A stretch of 64,000 nt of DNA. Source: Archivesica marissinica (Eukaryota > Mollusca > Bivalvia > Venerida > Vesicomyidae). The notes below the pieces were generated by a model, which was not told the DNA's origin, made no database searches, and saw nothing but the letters and a program-made list of their open reading frames with translations. A program made the position numbers and the translations under genes. The first letter of the stretch is position 1. The number at the start of each line of letters is the position of its first letter. The stretch is taken from NCBI GenBank assembly GCA_014843695.1, contig CM026391.1:35022291-35086290 (forward strand). Reading direction: 5' to 3'. Below, in pieces: positions 27,636 to 38,549 of this stretch.

Positions 27636-27932
27636 TTAGGGCGGTTATTTGCTGCATGTGTAACAACTTGGCAAGAGTATATTCCACTGAAGCATATCGA
27701 AGGGTTTATCAAATATCGTGTCTACAATAGATAAAACAATAGCAGATAAGATAGATGCTTGCCACAACTTCATTTTGTGTTATTTCTCGATCTCAATCTA
27801 AATGACGTAGTATATATTATTTTAATTAATTAACGCGTAACATGCTAATCACGACTAACATTGGATTTGCAACCAGCATAGAGCCAGACAAGACAGCACA
27901 GAACGTGCCATTCTAATAGTGGAGCTAACACA

Positions 27933-28200
27933 GCTAAACCGTGGCCCAGTGGTTAGGCGTCCGCATACGGAGCGGGGGGTCGATGGTTCGAATATCGTCA
28001 GGGGTTCGTTCTGATATGGCCGGTTGGTGAGCCGCCAGCTAGTTAAATAATGGTTACCGATTGCCTACTAGCCTGGCGTCTGGCATACAAGCATAGGATT
28101 CGGGAAGTACCGATGTTCATAAATAGAGGTGTCTCATAAGTCGGAAATGGCTGGCCCTTTAAATAGGGGTGACACTATAATAAACAAACACTGAATAGCA
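27933..28200 (+). mobile_element. Candidate tRNA-derived SINE E
   Basis: CCGTGGCCCAGTGGTTAGGCG is a good box A-type D-arm sequence. It is followed by an anticodon-arm-like TCCGCATACGGA and box B-like GGTTCGAATATC at proper spacing. About 200 bp of non-coding body follow, ending CACTATAATAAACAAACAC, a plausible tail. Only one copy is in the window, so the family and its right boundary are unproven. Confidence 0.5.
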
Positions 28201-28666
28201 AACAACATATATTCTGATCATGACCAAACACGCGGTTAAGCCGTGGCTGATCTGGGGCTAAGTTGTTTGCACACTCAATCCAATTTATGCAACATTTTAA
28301 GGGTTAAAGGGTGTGTCCGTCGAGAAAGTAATTTAACATAACACAAAAGAGCATTCAAGACGTTGTAATATATAACATACGATGTACGTTCTTTCAATGT
28401 GATTTTGTTCCAAATCGAAAACTATATATAGTTCTATATCTAATGCATGTGATGGTTGCTAAAATTAAAGTTATATTTCTGTATACAAAACGAAATTGCA
28501 GAGTATGCGAGTGTTCTGTTTTTGATTTTAATAAAACCTGCTACAAGTGACGTGCACATTAATTGCATTGCTCTTGTGATTAATTTGTTATGAAGAAACC
28601 GACATAGGAAGAGAGACGAGCTATCCGAGTCAACATAACAATATTATTATACTCCAACACTCTTCA
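28201..28666. other. AT-rich spacer, nothing recognised
   Basis: No long frame, no tRNA-like boxes and no similarity to the repeat families of this window. Confidence 0.6.
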
Positions 28667-29172
28667 TTAAAGCGACACTACATCGGTGAAAACGCAAACG
28701 TCTGCAGAATGTAATTTGCTATTATATGGTATAATTATTTTCCAAATGTTTCTGAGTATTTCAACAAATAAACAAACGTCGTATACGCGGTTTGTTGAAA
28801 TAACAAAATAATGTAAATAGGGTCGACATGCATGCGTAATACAAAGCGTTTATCCTGAATAACACGAGGTATGCTACATATTGACTGTGATATCTCACAT
28901 GTGTGCCTATGCATATTTATTTGTAGACTAATCTTAATTAAATTATCTCTAAACGATTGTAAAGCGGGTTTAGTATTGACTTCAATGACAACAAACGTCA
29001 ATTCAGGGGCCTGGATGACCGTTATATGAAATCCTACTTTCACAGAAACACTGTTAAATTGATTCAATGGTAGTGTTCGATGTATTCAGAAGAATTTGTA
29101 GTAGCAATGATTTATACGTGAACAAATGTATTTTATTTGCTTTTTGCGATGTAAGATGTAATGTCGCTTTAA
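28667..29172 (-). mobile_element. TTAA-type MITE, complete
   Basis: Begins TTAA-AGCGACACTACATCG and ends TGTAATGTCGCT-TTAA, giving inverted ends of about 16 bp bounded by TTAA on each side. The interior matches the other copies (AAACGTCGTATACGCGG, GTAAATAGGGTCGACAT, CTCACATGTGTGCCTATGCA). At about 506 bp with no transposase it is a non-autonomous DNA transposon. TTAA at both ends would suit a piggyBac-like target duplication, or TTAA may be part of the inverted repeat. The 110-codon minus frame inside shows no known domain. Confidence 0.88.
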
Positions 29173-29219
29173 GCTTGTTAAATAGGATGGATTTGATTAC
29201 TGCAAAACTTGCGTAATAC

Positions 29220-29300
29220 TGATTGTGTTACAAATACTGATTGTGTTACAAATACTGATTGTGTTACAAATACTGATTGTGTTACAAATACTGATTGTAT
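29220..29300. repeat. 18-bp tandem repeat, about 4.5 copies
   Basis: Near-perfect copies of TGATTGTGTTACAAATAC immediately upstream of a SINE C insertion. Confidence 0.93.
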
Positions 29301-29309
29301 CAACCTACA

Positions 29310-29541
29310 GACGGATCTGTAGTCCAGTGGTAACACACTGGACTGGTAATCCAGATATCGCAGGTTCGATCCCTCGTCTGACCCTAATAAAAATAACGGT
29401 CTTTCAGATGGGACTTTACATCGTGCACGTAAAATAACCAGAGGAGACTCTGGAATGGGTCTCTGTCTGTATCATTGCACTATCCTCCAAAATCTAAAAT
29501 GACTAATCTCTTCAGGAGGCGTCGCTCATATGGGCAACCGG
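29310..29541 (+). mobile_element. SINE C copy with internal deletion and lost 3' end
   Basis: The tRNA-like head is complete (CTGTAGTCCAGTGG, the Thr-type anticodon arm, GGTTCGATCC). About 30 bp around GTTAAACCGAGGTCTCG are missing relative to the full copy. The element stops inside the 3' hairpin loop at GGGCAACCGGT, so the second stem arm and tail are gone. It is a dead copy. Confidence 0.88.
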
Positions 29542-29639
29542 TCACTCTATTTCTACATGTTTGTCACTATCCCGAGCACCACTTGCTCGTGATAAGGAAT
29601 GACTGTTTTAATTGTCCCGTGAGCGAACACCGTCGGCTC

Positions 29640-29998
29640 CAGTAATATGGCCGACTCCGAGACACTCGGTCAACTAGGGGAAATGCCCTGTACATTTCGG
29701 CGACCGCCAGTGAAATGCCTACTATCTTCCCCGCTAAGCGACCGCCTCCGAGACACTCGGTCAACTAGGGGAAATGCCCTGTACATTTCGGCGACCGCCA
29801 GTGAAATGCCTACTATCTTCCCCGCTAAGCGACCGCCTCCGAGACACTCGGTCAACTAGGGGAAATGCCCTGTACATTTCTGAGGCCGCCAGTGAAATGT
29901 CTACTATCTTCCCCCTGGCCACCACTCCGAACACCCAACTAAAATGCCCTGTACACGGCCGCCAGTGAAATGCCTACTATCTTCCCCACTCGGCCGGC
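29640..29998. repeat. 91-bp GC-rich tandem repeat, about 4 copies
   Basis: The period is 91 bp (CTCCGAGACACTCGG recurs near 29654, 29745 and 29836), with words GGGGAAATGCCCTGTACATTT and GCCAGTGAAATGCCTACTATC. The last copy is rearranged. It is much richer in GC than its surroundings. Frames through it on both strands reflect the repeat and carry no domain. Confidence 0.92.
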
Positions 29999-30107
29999 CG
30001 CCGTAATATATGCAATTCGCTTGTTTACGCTTACTAGTATAATGTTTTAATAATTAATCAGATGTAGATTGTGCTTGTCATTTGTAGATAAAGTACATAA
30101 TTATACA

Positions 30108-30595
30108 TTAAAGCGACATTACATCGCAAAATACAAATACAATGCATTGTTCTCGTATACATTCATAGCTACCACACATTCTCCTGAATACACTCGAACA
30201 CTAACATTGAATCAATAAACAGTGATTTTGTGGTATACAAACTTTCAAAAGTGAAAGTAGGATTTCATATAGAGATCATCCGCGCTCCTGTCATTGGAGT
30301 CAATACTAAACACGCGATACTTTCGATTAGAGATAATTTAACTAAGATTAATCTACAAATAAATATACATTTGAGATATCACGGTAAATATGTACCATAC
30401 CGCGTGATATTCAGGATATACGAGTTGTATTGCGATTGAATGTCGACCCTATTTACATTATTATGTTATGTCAACAAACCGCGTATACGACGTTTGTTTA
30501 TTTGTTGAAATATTTGGGAAAAAATAATGATACCATATAATAGCAAATTACATTCTGCAGAAATGTGCGTTTTCACCGATGTAGTGTCGCTTTAA
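30108..30595 (+). mobile_element. TTAA-type MITE, complete
   Basis: Begins TTAA-AGCGACATTACATCGC and ends CGATGTAGTGTCGCT-TTAA, 488 bp. The interior shares AACACTAACATTGAATCAAT, AAACACGCGATACTTTCG and CGTATACGACGTTTGTT with sister copies. The opposite orientation relative to the 28667 copy is clear from these internal words. It has no coding capacity. Confidence 0.88.
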
Positions 30596-30987
30596 AACAT
30601 CCATATACCTGCCACGCTATATTTCCGATAATACAACCAATATTGAATGGTACCAATAGTGCATTTGTCCAACTCAGACCATGCCAATATGAGGATGAAA
30701 GCCAGGGTTTGCTATGATTCATGGCTAAATGGTTGATATGTAGTTCCGCTTTAAAACATTCATATACCTGGTTGATATGGTGTATCATATATAGTAGACC
30801 GAACATTATCAGAATCTTATCTTGTCTCCACATTTCGTATATACATTGGTATCTCAGTATCTAATCTAACTTGACGTTTGAGGAATCAGCTACATGGCCA
30901 ATCACACCTGGTATGAAGGTCCAACATCCTCATCAACAAATCTCCTTGCAAACCGCCTTGTTTACTATATTTAATTGTTTTTCTTCG
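30596..30987. other. Spacer with a partial copy of the MITE right end
   Basis: At about 30735-30775 the words TTCCGCTTTAAAACATTCAT and ATACCTGG repeat the MITE terminus plus its right flank (GTCGCTTTAAAACATCCAT and ATACCTGC at 30584-30611). A piece containing the element end and neighbouring DNA was therefore duplicated about 160 bp away. The 86-codon minus frame here shows no domain. Confidence 0.6.
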
Positions 30988-30996
30988 TGTGCCTGT

Positions 30997-31267
30997 GCTG
31001 CTGGACTGGCAATCCAAGGATCGCAGGTTCGATCCCCCGTCTGACCCTAATAAAATTAACAGTCTTTCCGGTAGATGGGACGTTAAACCGAGGTCTCGTG
31101 TCGGTGCTTTACACCGTGCACGTAAAAGAACCAGAGGAGACTCTGGAATGGGTCTATGTCTGTATCATTGCGCTATCCTTCAAAAATCTAAAATGACTAA
31201 TCTCTTCAGGAGGCGTCGCTCATATGGGTAACCGGTAGCGACGATAAATACACGTAAAACACACACT
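30997..31267 (+). mobile_element. SINE C, 5'-truncated, with 9-bp target duplication
   Basis: The element starts in the anticodon arm (CTGCTGGACTGGC) and keeps box B, the body and the complete 3' hairpin and tail. The 9-bp word TGTGCCTGT occurs at 30988-30996 and again at 31268-31276, directly outside the element. This fits target-primed reverse transcription of an incomplete copy. Confidence 0.92.
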
Positions 31268-31395
31268 TGTGCCTGTCATACAAAAAGAAGGTTGCTTCAG
31301 TGCTATGCAAGACGCAATATCAGTCTCCACATTAGCCAGAGCAATGTATTACACTTTTAGCATATATGGCTTATCAGCACAAAACATAACTGTGT

Positions 31396-31450
31396 ATGTA
31401 CACTATTCAACGTGCATATGTGACATAGATTGCGAAAATAATAACAAATT
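31396..31450. repeat. Left 55-bp direct repeat flanking a SINE B
   Basis: Matches 31643-31697 at 52 of 55 positions, with words CTATTCAACGTGCAT and TTGCGAAAATAATAACAAAT. The two copies bracket a 5'-truncated SINE B on the minus strand. Either a very long target-site duplication or an older local duplication could explain this. Confidence 0.9.
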
Positions 31451-31478
31451 GTATGTAAATTAGTCTTTTAAACATTAT

Positions 31479-31642
31479 TTATTTTACAGCGATTGCGAAG
31501 CAAGTTTTAACAACTTATATTAATCACTCTCGTTGCCTCGGATGAAAGCGTATATGTGGTCATTCGTGTGGGAGGAAACCGGAGTACCCGGAGAAAACCC
31601 ACATGTCCGATCTGGCGACCACCGTACCATCTCACATACTTC
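31479..31642 (-). mobile_element. SINE B, 5'-truncated
   Basis: On the minus strand it carries the SINE B core (GATCGGACATGTGGGTTTTC, CGGGTACTCCGGTTTCC, TCCCACACGAATG) and the tail ATTAATATAAGTTGTTAAAAC then TTGCTTCGCAATCGCTG. The tRNA-like head is absent; the 5' end lies at GAAGTATGTGAG. It is flanked by the 55-bp direct repeats. Confidence 0.88.
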
Positions 31643-31697
31643 ATGTAAACTATTCAACGTGCATGTGTGACATACATTGCGAAAATAATAACAAATT
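31643..31697. repeat. Right 55-bp direct repeat flanking a SINE B
   Basis: Second copy of the 31396-31450 sequence, offset 247 bp, differing at three positions. Confidence 0.9.
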
Positions 31698-31922
31698 ATA
31701 TCAATTCATTTACAGATGAAATTACAACACACTTGTAATAATATAGCGTTGCTCAAAATTAAGTATAATACTCTTTTATGATATACACTACAAGCGTTTT
31801 CAATATATTAGCACCGGGTGTAAATGTATTATGGGAATGTATTATTTTCTGATCTAGCATTGCCTCAAATATGAATCGATCATCACAGATTCTTTTAAAA
31901 ATAATGTAAATGCGTATCGCGT

Positions 31923-32147
31923 GGAAGTCGTGACAGCGCTGTGGATGCGCATTCGTTCAGGTGCGAAAGGTCCGGAGTTCGAGCCCTGCTAGAGCCGTTA
32001 CGATTATGCCCTTAGGCAAGGCATTTAATTTCCACGTTGCCTCTTCTCTCTCCCTCGTGGCGATGGATTCCATCAGGAATGAGGTCTCGAGAGTGATTAA
32101 TATAAGTTGTAAGACCTTGTTTCGCAATCGAGCTAAAATAAATTGTC
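31923..32147 (+). mobile_element. SINE A, complete reference copy
   Basis: The head reads GGAAGTCGTGACAGCGCTGT, then GGATGCGCATTCG, AGGTGCGAAAGGTCCGG and box B GAGTTCGAGCCC. The body runs through TTAGGCAAGGCATTTAATTTCC, CTCTCTCCCTCGTGGCGAT and ATCAGGAATGAGGTCTCGAG to the tail ATTAATATAAGTTGTAAGACC and CGCAATCGAGCTAAAATAAA. The first 18 bases match the unit of the 18-bp minisatellite at 4384 with two mismatches. Box A and box B imply the head is an RNA polymerase III promoter. Confidence 0.92.
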
Positions 32148-32191
32148 TACTATTGTCGCGCATTGAACCAATGCTGGACATAATATTATTA

Positions 32192-32257
32192 TGTGTGTGT
32201 GACTGTGTGTGACTGTGTGTGTGTGACTGTGTGTGACTTGTGTGTGACTGTGTGTGA
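32192..32257. repeat. TGTGTGTGAC-type microsatellite
   Basis: Irregular alternation of TG dinucleotides and GACTG words. Confidence 0.93.
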
Positions 32258-32350
32258 ATACACACCAACGTATCGGGGATACACCTCCAACAGGAGAATT
32301 TCACAGATCGTGTCAACAGTATTTTCGTAATATTTGACCTTGGATATAGT

Positions 32351-32440
32351 CTCAATTTCAGCATATTCTGACACCTTCCCTCAATTTCAGCATATTCTGA
32401 CACCTTCCCTCAATTTCAGCATATTCTGACACCTTCCCCT
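32351..32440. repeat. 30-bp tandem repeat, 3 copies
   Basis: Three virtually identical units containing CTCAATTTCAGCATATTCTG and ACACCTTCC. Confidence 0.95.
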
Positions 32441-32648
32441 AAGCGCCGGTTGTAATCACACACACATATTACGCACACCATTGATTGTCATGTGTGGTTA
32501 GCTTTTTACTGCAGTTTCCTAATCCACATGTTTAGAATGTGTGGTACTAAAGGATTTAAATTATGACAAAGAGACATTGGCTGGAGACATTTTCAATACT
32601 TCTTATGTATCGTAGCATTTTAACTTGGCGGGATATGCCCATTATAGT

Positions 32649-32743
32649 CATCGAATGTCGTCCGTCTATACGTATATATATATATATATATATATACATC
32701 GAATGTCGTCCGTCTATACGTATATATATATATATATATATAT
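32649..32743. repeat. 48-bp tandem duplication containing (TA)n
   Basis: CATCGAATGTCGTCCGTCTA occurs at 32649 and 32697, each copy followed by ACG and a run of about 20 alternating T/A bases. Slippage in the TA run is the likely reason the frames here look open on both strands. Confidence 0.9.
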
Positions 32744-32887
32744 TAGATGATGCATGTATGTATATGGTCAATACTTCCGGAATTGTGAAATGACCACCAG
32801 GTGCCACATCAGGTAAAGGAACAAGGGAACTCATCCTAGAATATGAACCAGGATAAAGACACAGGTCCATATGTGATCTGGCCCCAC

Positions 32888-35463
32888 ATATTACGGAGTT
32901 GTTTTAGTGGTGTATATATTACGGAGTTGTTTTAGTGTTGTATATATTACGGAGTTGTTTTAGTGGTGTATATATTACGGAGTTGTTTTAGTGGTGTATA
33001 TATTACGGAGTTGTTTTAGTGTTGTATATATTACGGAGTTGTTTTAGTGTAGCATATATTACGGAGTTGTTTTAGTGTTGTATATATTACGGAGTTGTTT
33101 TAGTGTTGTATATATTACGGAGTTGTTTTAGTGTAGCATATATTACGGAGTTGTTTTAGTGTTGTATATATTACGGAGTTGTTTTAGTGTAGCATATATT
33201 ACGGAGTTGTTTTAGTGTTGTATATATTACGGAGTTGTTTTAGTGTTGCATATATTACGGAGTTGTTTTAGTGTAGCATATATTACGGAGTTGTTTTAGT
33301 GTTGCATATATTACGGAGTTGTTTTAGTGTTGTATATATTACGGAGTTGTTTTAGTGTAGCATATATTACGGAGTTGTTTTAGTGTTGTATATATTACGG
33401 AGTTGTTTTAGTGGTGTATATATTACGGAGTTGTTTTAGTGGTGTATATATTACGGAGTTGTTTTAGTGGTGTATATATTACGGAGTTGTTTTAGTGGTG
33501 TATATATTACGGAGTTGTTTTAGTGTGCATATATTACGGGTTGTATATTACGGAGTTGAAAACAAAACATTTTAGTGTGTATATATTACGGAGTTGTTTT
33601 AGTGTTGTATATATTACGGAGTTGTTTTAGTGTTGCATATATTACGGAGTTGTTTTAGTGTTGTATATATTACGGAGTTGTTTTAGTGGTGTATATATTA
33701 CGGAGTTGTTTTAGTGGTGTATATATTACGGAGTTGTTTTAGTGGTGTATATATTACGGAGTTGTTTTAGTGGTGTATATATTACGGAGTTGTTTTAGTG
33801 GTGTATATATTACGGAGTTGTTTTAGTGGTGTATATATTACGGAGTTGTTTTAGTGTAGCATATATTACGGAGTTGTTTTAGTGTAGCATATATTACGGA
33901 GTTGTTTTAGTGTAGCATATATTACGGAGTTGTTTTAGTGTTGTATATATTACGGAGTTGTTTTAGTGTAGCATATATTACGGAGTTGTTTTAGTGTTGT
34001 ACATATTACGGAGTTGTTTTAGTGTAGCATATATTACGGAGTTGTTTTAGTGTAGCATATATTACGGAGTTGTTTTAGTGTAGCATATATTACGGAGTTG
34101 TTTTAGTGTGTATATATTACGGAGTTGTTTTAGTGTAGCATATATTACGGAGTTGTTTTAGTGTAGCATATATTACGGAGTTGTTTTAGTGTAGCATATA
34201 TTACGGAGTTGTTTTAGTGTAGCATATATTACGGAGTTGTTTTAGTGTAGCATATATTACGGAGTTGTTTTAGTGTTGCATATATTACGGAGTTGTTTTA
34301 GTGTTGTATATATTACGGAGTTGTTTTAGTGTAGCATATATTACGGAGTTGTTTTAGTGTAGCATATATTACGGAGTTGTTTTAGTGTGCTTTAGTGTTG
34401 TACATATACGGAGTTGTTTTAGTGTTGTATATATTACGGAGTTGTTTTAGTGTTGTACATTACGGGTGTTTAGTGGTGCATATATTACGGAGTTGTTTTA
34501 GTGGTGTATATATTACGGAGTTGTTTTAGTGTTGCATATATTACGGAGTTGTTTTAGTGTTGTATATATTACGGAGTTGTTTTAGTGTTGTATATATTAC
34601 GGAGTTGTTTTAGTGTTGCATATATTACGGAGTTGTTTTAGTGGTGTATATATTACGGAGTTGTTTTAGTGTTGTACATATTACGGAGTTGTTTTAGTGT
34701 TGTATATATTACGGAGTTGTTTTAGTGTTGTATATATTACGGAGTTGTTTTAGTGTTGCATATATTACGGAGTTGTTTTAGTGTTGTATATATTACGGAG
34801 TTGTTTTAGTGTTGCATATATTACGGAGTTGTTTTAGTGTTGTATATATTACGGAGTGTTTAGTGTGTACATTACGGGGTTGTTTTAGTGTGCATTATAC
34901 GGAGTTGTTTTAGTGTTGTATATATTACGGAGTTGTTTAGTGTTGTATATATTACGGAGTTGTTTTAGTGTTGCATATATACGGAGTTGTTTTAGTGGTG
35001 ATATATACGGAGTGTTTTAGTGTTGTACATATTACGGAGTTGTTTTAGTGTACATATTACGGAGTTGTTTTAGTGTAGTACATATTACGGAGTTGTTTTA
35101 GTGTTGCATATATTACGGAGTTGTTTTAGTGTTGCATATATTACGGAGTTGTTTTAGTGTTGTATATATTACGGAGTTGTTTTAGTGTAGCATATATACG
35201 GAGTGTTTTAGTGTAGCATATTACGGAGTTGTTTTAGTGGTATATATACGGAGTTGTTTTAGTGTTGTACATATTACGGAGTTGTTTTAGTGTTGTACAT
35301 ATTACGGAGTTGTTTTAGTGGTGTACATATTACGGAGTTGTTTTAGTGGTGTATACATTACGGAGTTGTTTTAGTGTTGTACATATTACGAAGTTGTTTT
35401 AGTGGTGTATATATTACGGAGTTGTTTTAGTGTTGTACATATTACGGAGTTGTTTTAGTGTTG
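32888..35463. repeat. 28-bp minisatellite, about 92 copies
   Basis: The unit is ATATTACGGAGTTGTTTTAG followed by a variable junction: TGTTGT, TGTAGC, TGGTGT or TGTTGC. Junction variants cluster in local runs (GGTGT runs at about 33410-33510 and 33680-33840; GTAGC runs at about 33840-34260), as expected from local expansion. Units between about 34380 and 35230 carry more deletions. Confidence 0.97.
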
Positions 35464-35949
35464 CTACTATCGATATTCGTTTCGTAATATGTATGAGAAT
35501 AATGTAAACTATTATAAACGGTTTAAAGGAAAGGACGAATATAGTGACATAGCAATATTACATTATATAGCATACAATTATTTCAACAAATGTAGGTTAT
35601 TATTTTGGAAATACCGCACTAATATAGGGATGAACTATAGTATAAACATTTACCTAATCGTAATCATTACTGAATTCAATCGTAATTACATTGACATATG
35701 TTCCAAGTAGTAGTGTATATGTAACACCAGTTATTATTGTATACGCTGTTTGAAGTGTCAGGTTCGATTTTTTTAAAAATGTTAATTATAATTCACTAGC
35801 AACACATATGAACAAATACAACAATTTCTATACTATATACCTCAGTTTATATACGTATACAACATCATGGCATTTAAACAGTCCACCTACCGTACGGGTT
35901 GATATGTTAAAACATGCATACTCATTGTATTTAAAGGAAACAGTGTGCA
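35464..35949. other. AT-rich spacer, nothing recognised
   Basis: Two short frames (35489-35710, and 35808 running into the SINE C) have low-complexity, AT-driven composition and no domain. Confidence 0.6.
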
Positions 35950-35959
35950 TCTATCCACG

Positions 35960-36219
35960 CTGGACTGGTCATCCAATGATCGCAGGTTCGATCCCCCGTC
36001 TGACCCTAATAAAAATTAACAGTCTTTCAGATGGGACATTAAACCGAGGTCTCGTGTCGGTGCTTTACACCATGCACGTAAAAGAACCAGAGGAGACTCT
36101 GGATTGGGTCTCTGTCTGTATCATGCACTATCCTCCAAAATCTAAAATGACTAATATCTTCAGGAGGCGTCGCTCATATGGGCAACCGGTAGTGACGATA
36201 AATAAACGTAAAAACACAC
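35960..36219 (+). mobile_element. SINE C, 5'-truncated, with 10-bp target duplication
   Basis: It begins at CTGGACTGGTCATCC in the anticodon arm and runs through box B, the body, the 3' hairpin (one stem G-C changed to G-T wobble) and ACGTAAAAACACAC. The word TCTATCCACG lies at 35950-35959 and again at 36220-36229. The truncation point is essentially that of the 30997 copy. Confidence 0.93.
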
Positions 36220-36252
36220 TCTATCCACGTAATTGCCCTCGACTCTCCGTCC

Positions 36253-36860
36253 AAGATATACATACCATGACCAAGATATACATACCATGACAAGATATAC
36301 ATACCATGACAAGATATACATACCATGACAAGATATACATACCATGACAAGATATACATACCATGACAAGATATACATACCATGACCAAGATATACATAC
36401 CATGACCAAACCATGACCAAGATATACATACCATGACCAAGATATACATACCATGACAAGATATACATACCATGACCAAGATATACATACCATGACCAAG
36501 ATATACATACCATGACCAAGATATACATACCATGACAAGATATACATACCATGACCAAGATATACATACCATGACCAAGATATACATACCATGACAAGAT
36601 ATACATACCATGACCAAGATATACATACCATGACCAAGATATACATACCATGACCAAGATATACATACCATGACAAGATATACATACCATGACCAAGATA
36701 TACATACCATGACCAAGATATACATACCATGACCAAGATATACATACCATGACCAAGATATACATACCATGACCAAGATATACATACCATGACCAAGATA
36801 TACATACCATGACCAAGATATACATACCATGACCAAGATATACATACCATGACCAAGATA
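36253..36860. repeat. 20-bp minisatellite, about 31 copies
   Basis: Units of AAGATATACATACCATGACC or a 19-bp form lacking one C. It starts about 24 bp outside the target duplication of the SINE C insertion. Three overlapping minus-strand frames of over 200 codons arise because every frame of the unit is stop-free; they are not genes. Confidence 0.96.
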
Positions 36861-37262
36861 GTTCTGTCATAACTATATTTACATTATAGTATGTAGCATA
36901 ATTAGACAATCAATCATTGGACCACGCCCCGTCATCAACAGCAACAGCATCATAAACGGAAAGACGTACGTGCTTGCTGTGAACGGGGTCCAATTCAATT
37001 CAATAACTTTATTTCCGCAACTAAAATTTCAATCGATATTCAAGATGGTGTGAATTCAAATTCAGGAACGCTTGGAATTGTGATCAATTGGGCCAGGAAT
37101 TTAAACGCGAATTCATAAACTTGTTTTCTGTTTCCATATATCTTCAATTTGGACTAAACGGGCTACCTATTAACATACAGGAAATTTACATTTTAATATA
37201 TGCATATATACTATATTGAATTTGGTGCTCTCGCACGCTTCCGTAGAGTCATCAATCCCTAG
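36861..37262. other. Spacer with a LINE-3'-end-like motif on the minus strand
   Basis: At 36990-37015 the minus strand reads GGAAATAAAGTTATTGAATT followed by GAATTGG. This is a polyadenylation-like AATAAA next to short TTGAA repeats, similar to the LINE end at 59686. It may be the 3' tip of another minus-strand LINE. Nothing else was recognised. Confidence 0.4.
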
Positions 37263-37263
37263 T

Positions 37264-37412
37264 GGTCGCCAGATCGGACAGGTGGGTTTTCACCGGGTAC
37301 TCCAGTTTCCTTCCACACGAATGACACCATTTACGCTTTCATCCTAGCCGACGAGATTGATTAATATAAGTTGTTAAAACTTGCTTCGTAACCGTTGTAA
37401 AATAAAGTTTTA
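37264..37412 (+). mobile_element. SINE B, 5'-truncated
   Basis: Starts in the central domain (GGTCGCCAGATCGGACAGGT) and continues CCGGGTACTCCAGTTTCC, TTTCATCC and the tail ATTAATATAAGTTGTTAAAAC, TTGCTTCGTAACCG, AAAATAAAG. The tRNA-like head is missing. Confidence 0.86.
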
Positions 37413-37662
37413 AAAAAATCCCGAGTTTCACGCTAGGCGCGAAAATCTTGGGATCGATTCCCTATAAAGTTTACATTTTATCACACAATCTAACTCGTCT
37501 TCTATATCAAAACAAGCGATAGTAGTGAGCCCCAATTTAGTTGACATCTAACACCGCATCACTCATCCTGCATTATAGGAGAACTCGATTAAAAAACTAT
37601 AGATATATCCGTGTTGGTGTAAATACATTGCAACATGATGAGACACGCCGTGTCATTCAGCA

Positions 37663-38200
37663 TTAAAGCGACACTACATCGCTGAAAACGCAAATGTCTG
37701 CAGAATGTAATTTGCTAATATATGGTATAATTATTTTTCAAATATTTGCCTCAAAAACTAAGTATTTCAACAAATAAACAAACGTCGTATACGCGGTTTG
37801 CTGACATAACAAATTAATGTAAATAGGGTCGACATTCATGCGTAATACAATAATACAAACGTTTTCCTGAATAACACGAGTTATGGTACATATTTACCGT
37901 GATATCTCACATGTGTGCCTATGCATATTTATTTGTAGACTAATCTTAATTAAATTATCTCTAAACGAAACTATCGCGTGTTTAGTATTGACTTCAATGA
38001 CAACAAACGTCAATTCAGGAGCCTGGGTGACCGTTATATGAAATCCTAAGTTCACGTTTGAAAGTTTGTATACCTCAAAAACACTGTTAATTTGATTCAA
38101 TGTTAATGTTTGAATGTATTCAGAAGAAGTTGTAGTATCAATGCATTTATACGTGAACAAATGCATTTTATTTGCTTTTTGCAATGTAATGTCGCTTTAA
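37663..38200 (-). mobile_element. TTAA-type MITE, complete
   Basis: Begins TTAA-AGCGACACTACATCGC and ends TGTAATGTCGCT-TTAA, 538 bp. It is the closest relative of the 28667 copy in the same orientation, sharing long internal words such as AAAACGCAAATGTCTGCAG and CTCACATGTGTGCCTATGCA. It has no transposase. The 96-codon minus frame is shared with the sister copy and has no recognised domain. Confidence 0.9.
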
Positions 38201-38317
38201 GTTAAATGGCGAAAATGGCACAATTACGATCTTCTGATATTTTTGGATATCAAAATAACCAAGAAATGTGACATCGGCATTTTGTAGTCCCATTAGTAGT
38301 ATATATACCGTACACAA

Positions 38318-38549
38318 GTGGGTGTTTTACGTTTATTTATCACTCTCCGTGTGCGTTTTACGTTTATTTATCACTCTCCGTGTGTGTTTTACGTTTATTT
38401 ATCACTCTCCGTGTGTGTGTTTATTTATCACTCTCCGTGTGTGTTTTACGTTTATTTATCACTCTCCGCGTGTGTTTTATGTTTATTTATCACTCTCCGT
38501 GTGTGTTTTATGTTTATTTATCACTCTCCGTGTGTGTTTTACGTTTATT
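38318..38549 (-). repeat. 31-bp array made of SINE C tail
   Basis: About seven copies of GTGTGTTTTACGTTTATTTA followed by TCACTCTCC. The first 20 bases of the unit are the reverse complement of the SINE C terminus and the last copy runs directly into the hairpin. One unit is shortened. The three plus-strand frames over the array are period artefacts. Confidence 0.94.

Noticed and set aside
36160..36909. Three overlapping minus-strand frames of over 200 codons
   Set aside because: All three frames are stop-free because of the 20/19-bp unit; they are the same repeat read in different phases.
28735..38184. A conserved minus-strand protein shared by two MITE copies (28735-29067, 37894-38184)
   Set aside because: The similarity comes from the MITE interior. 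The frames differ in ends, contain no transposase motif, and other copies do not keep them open.
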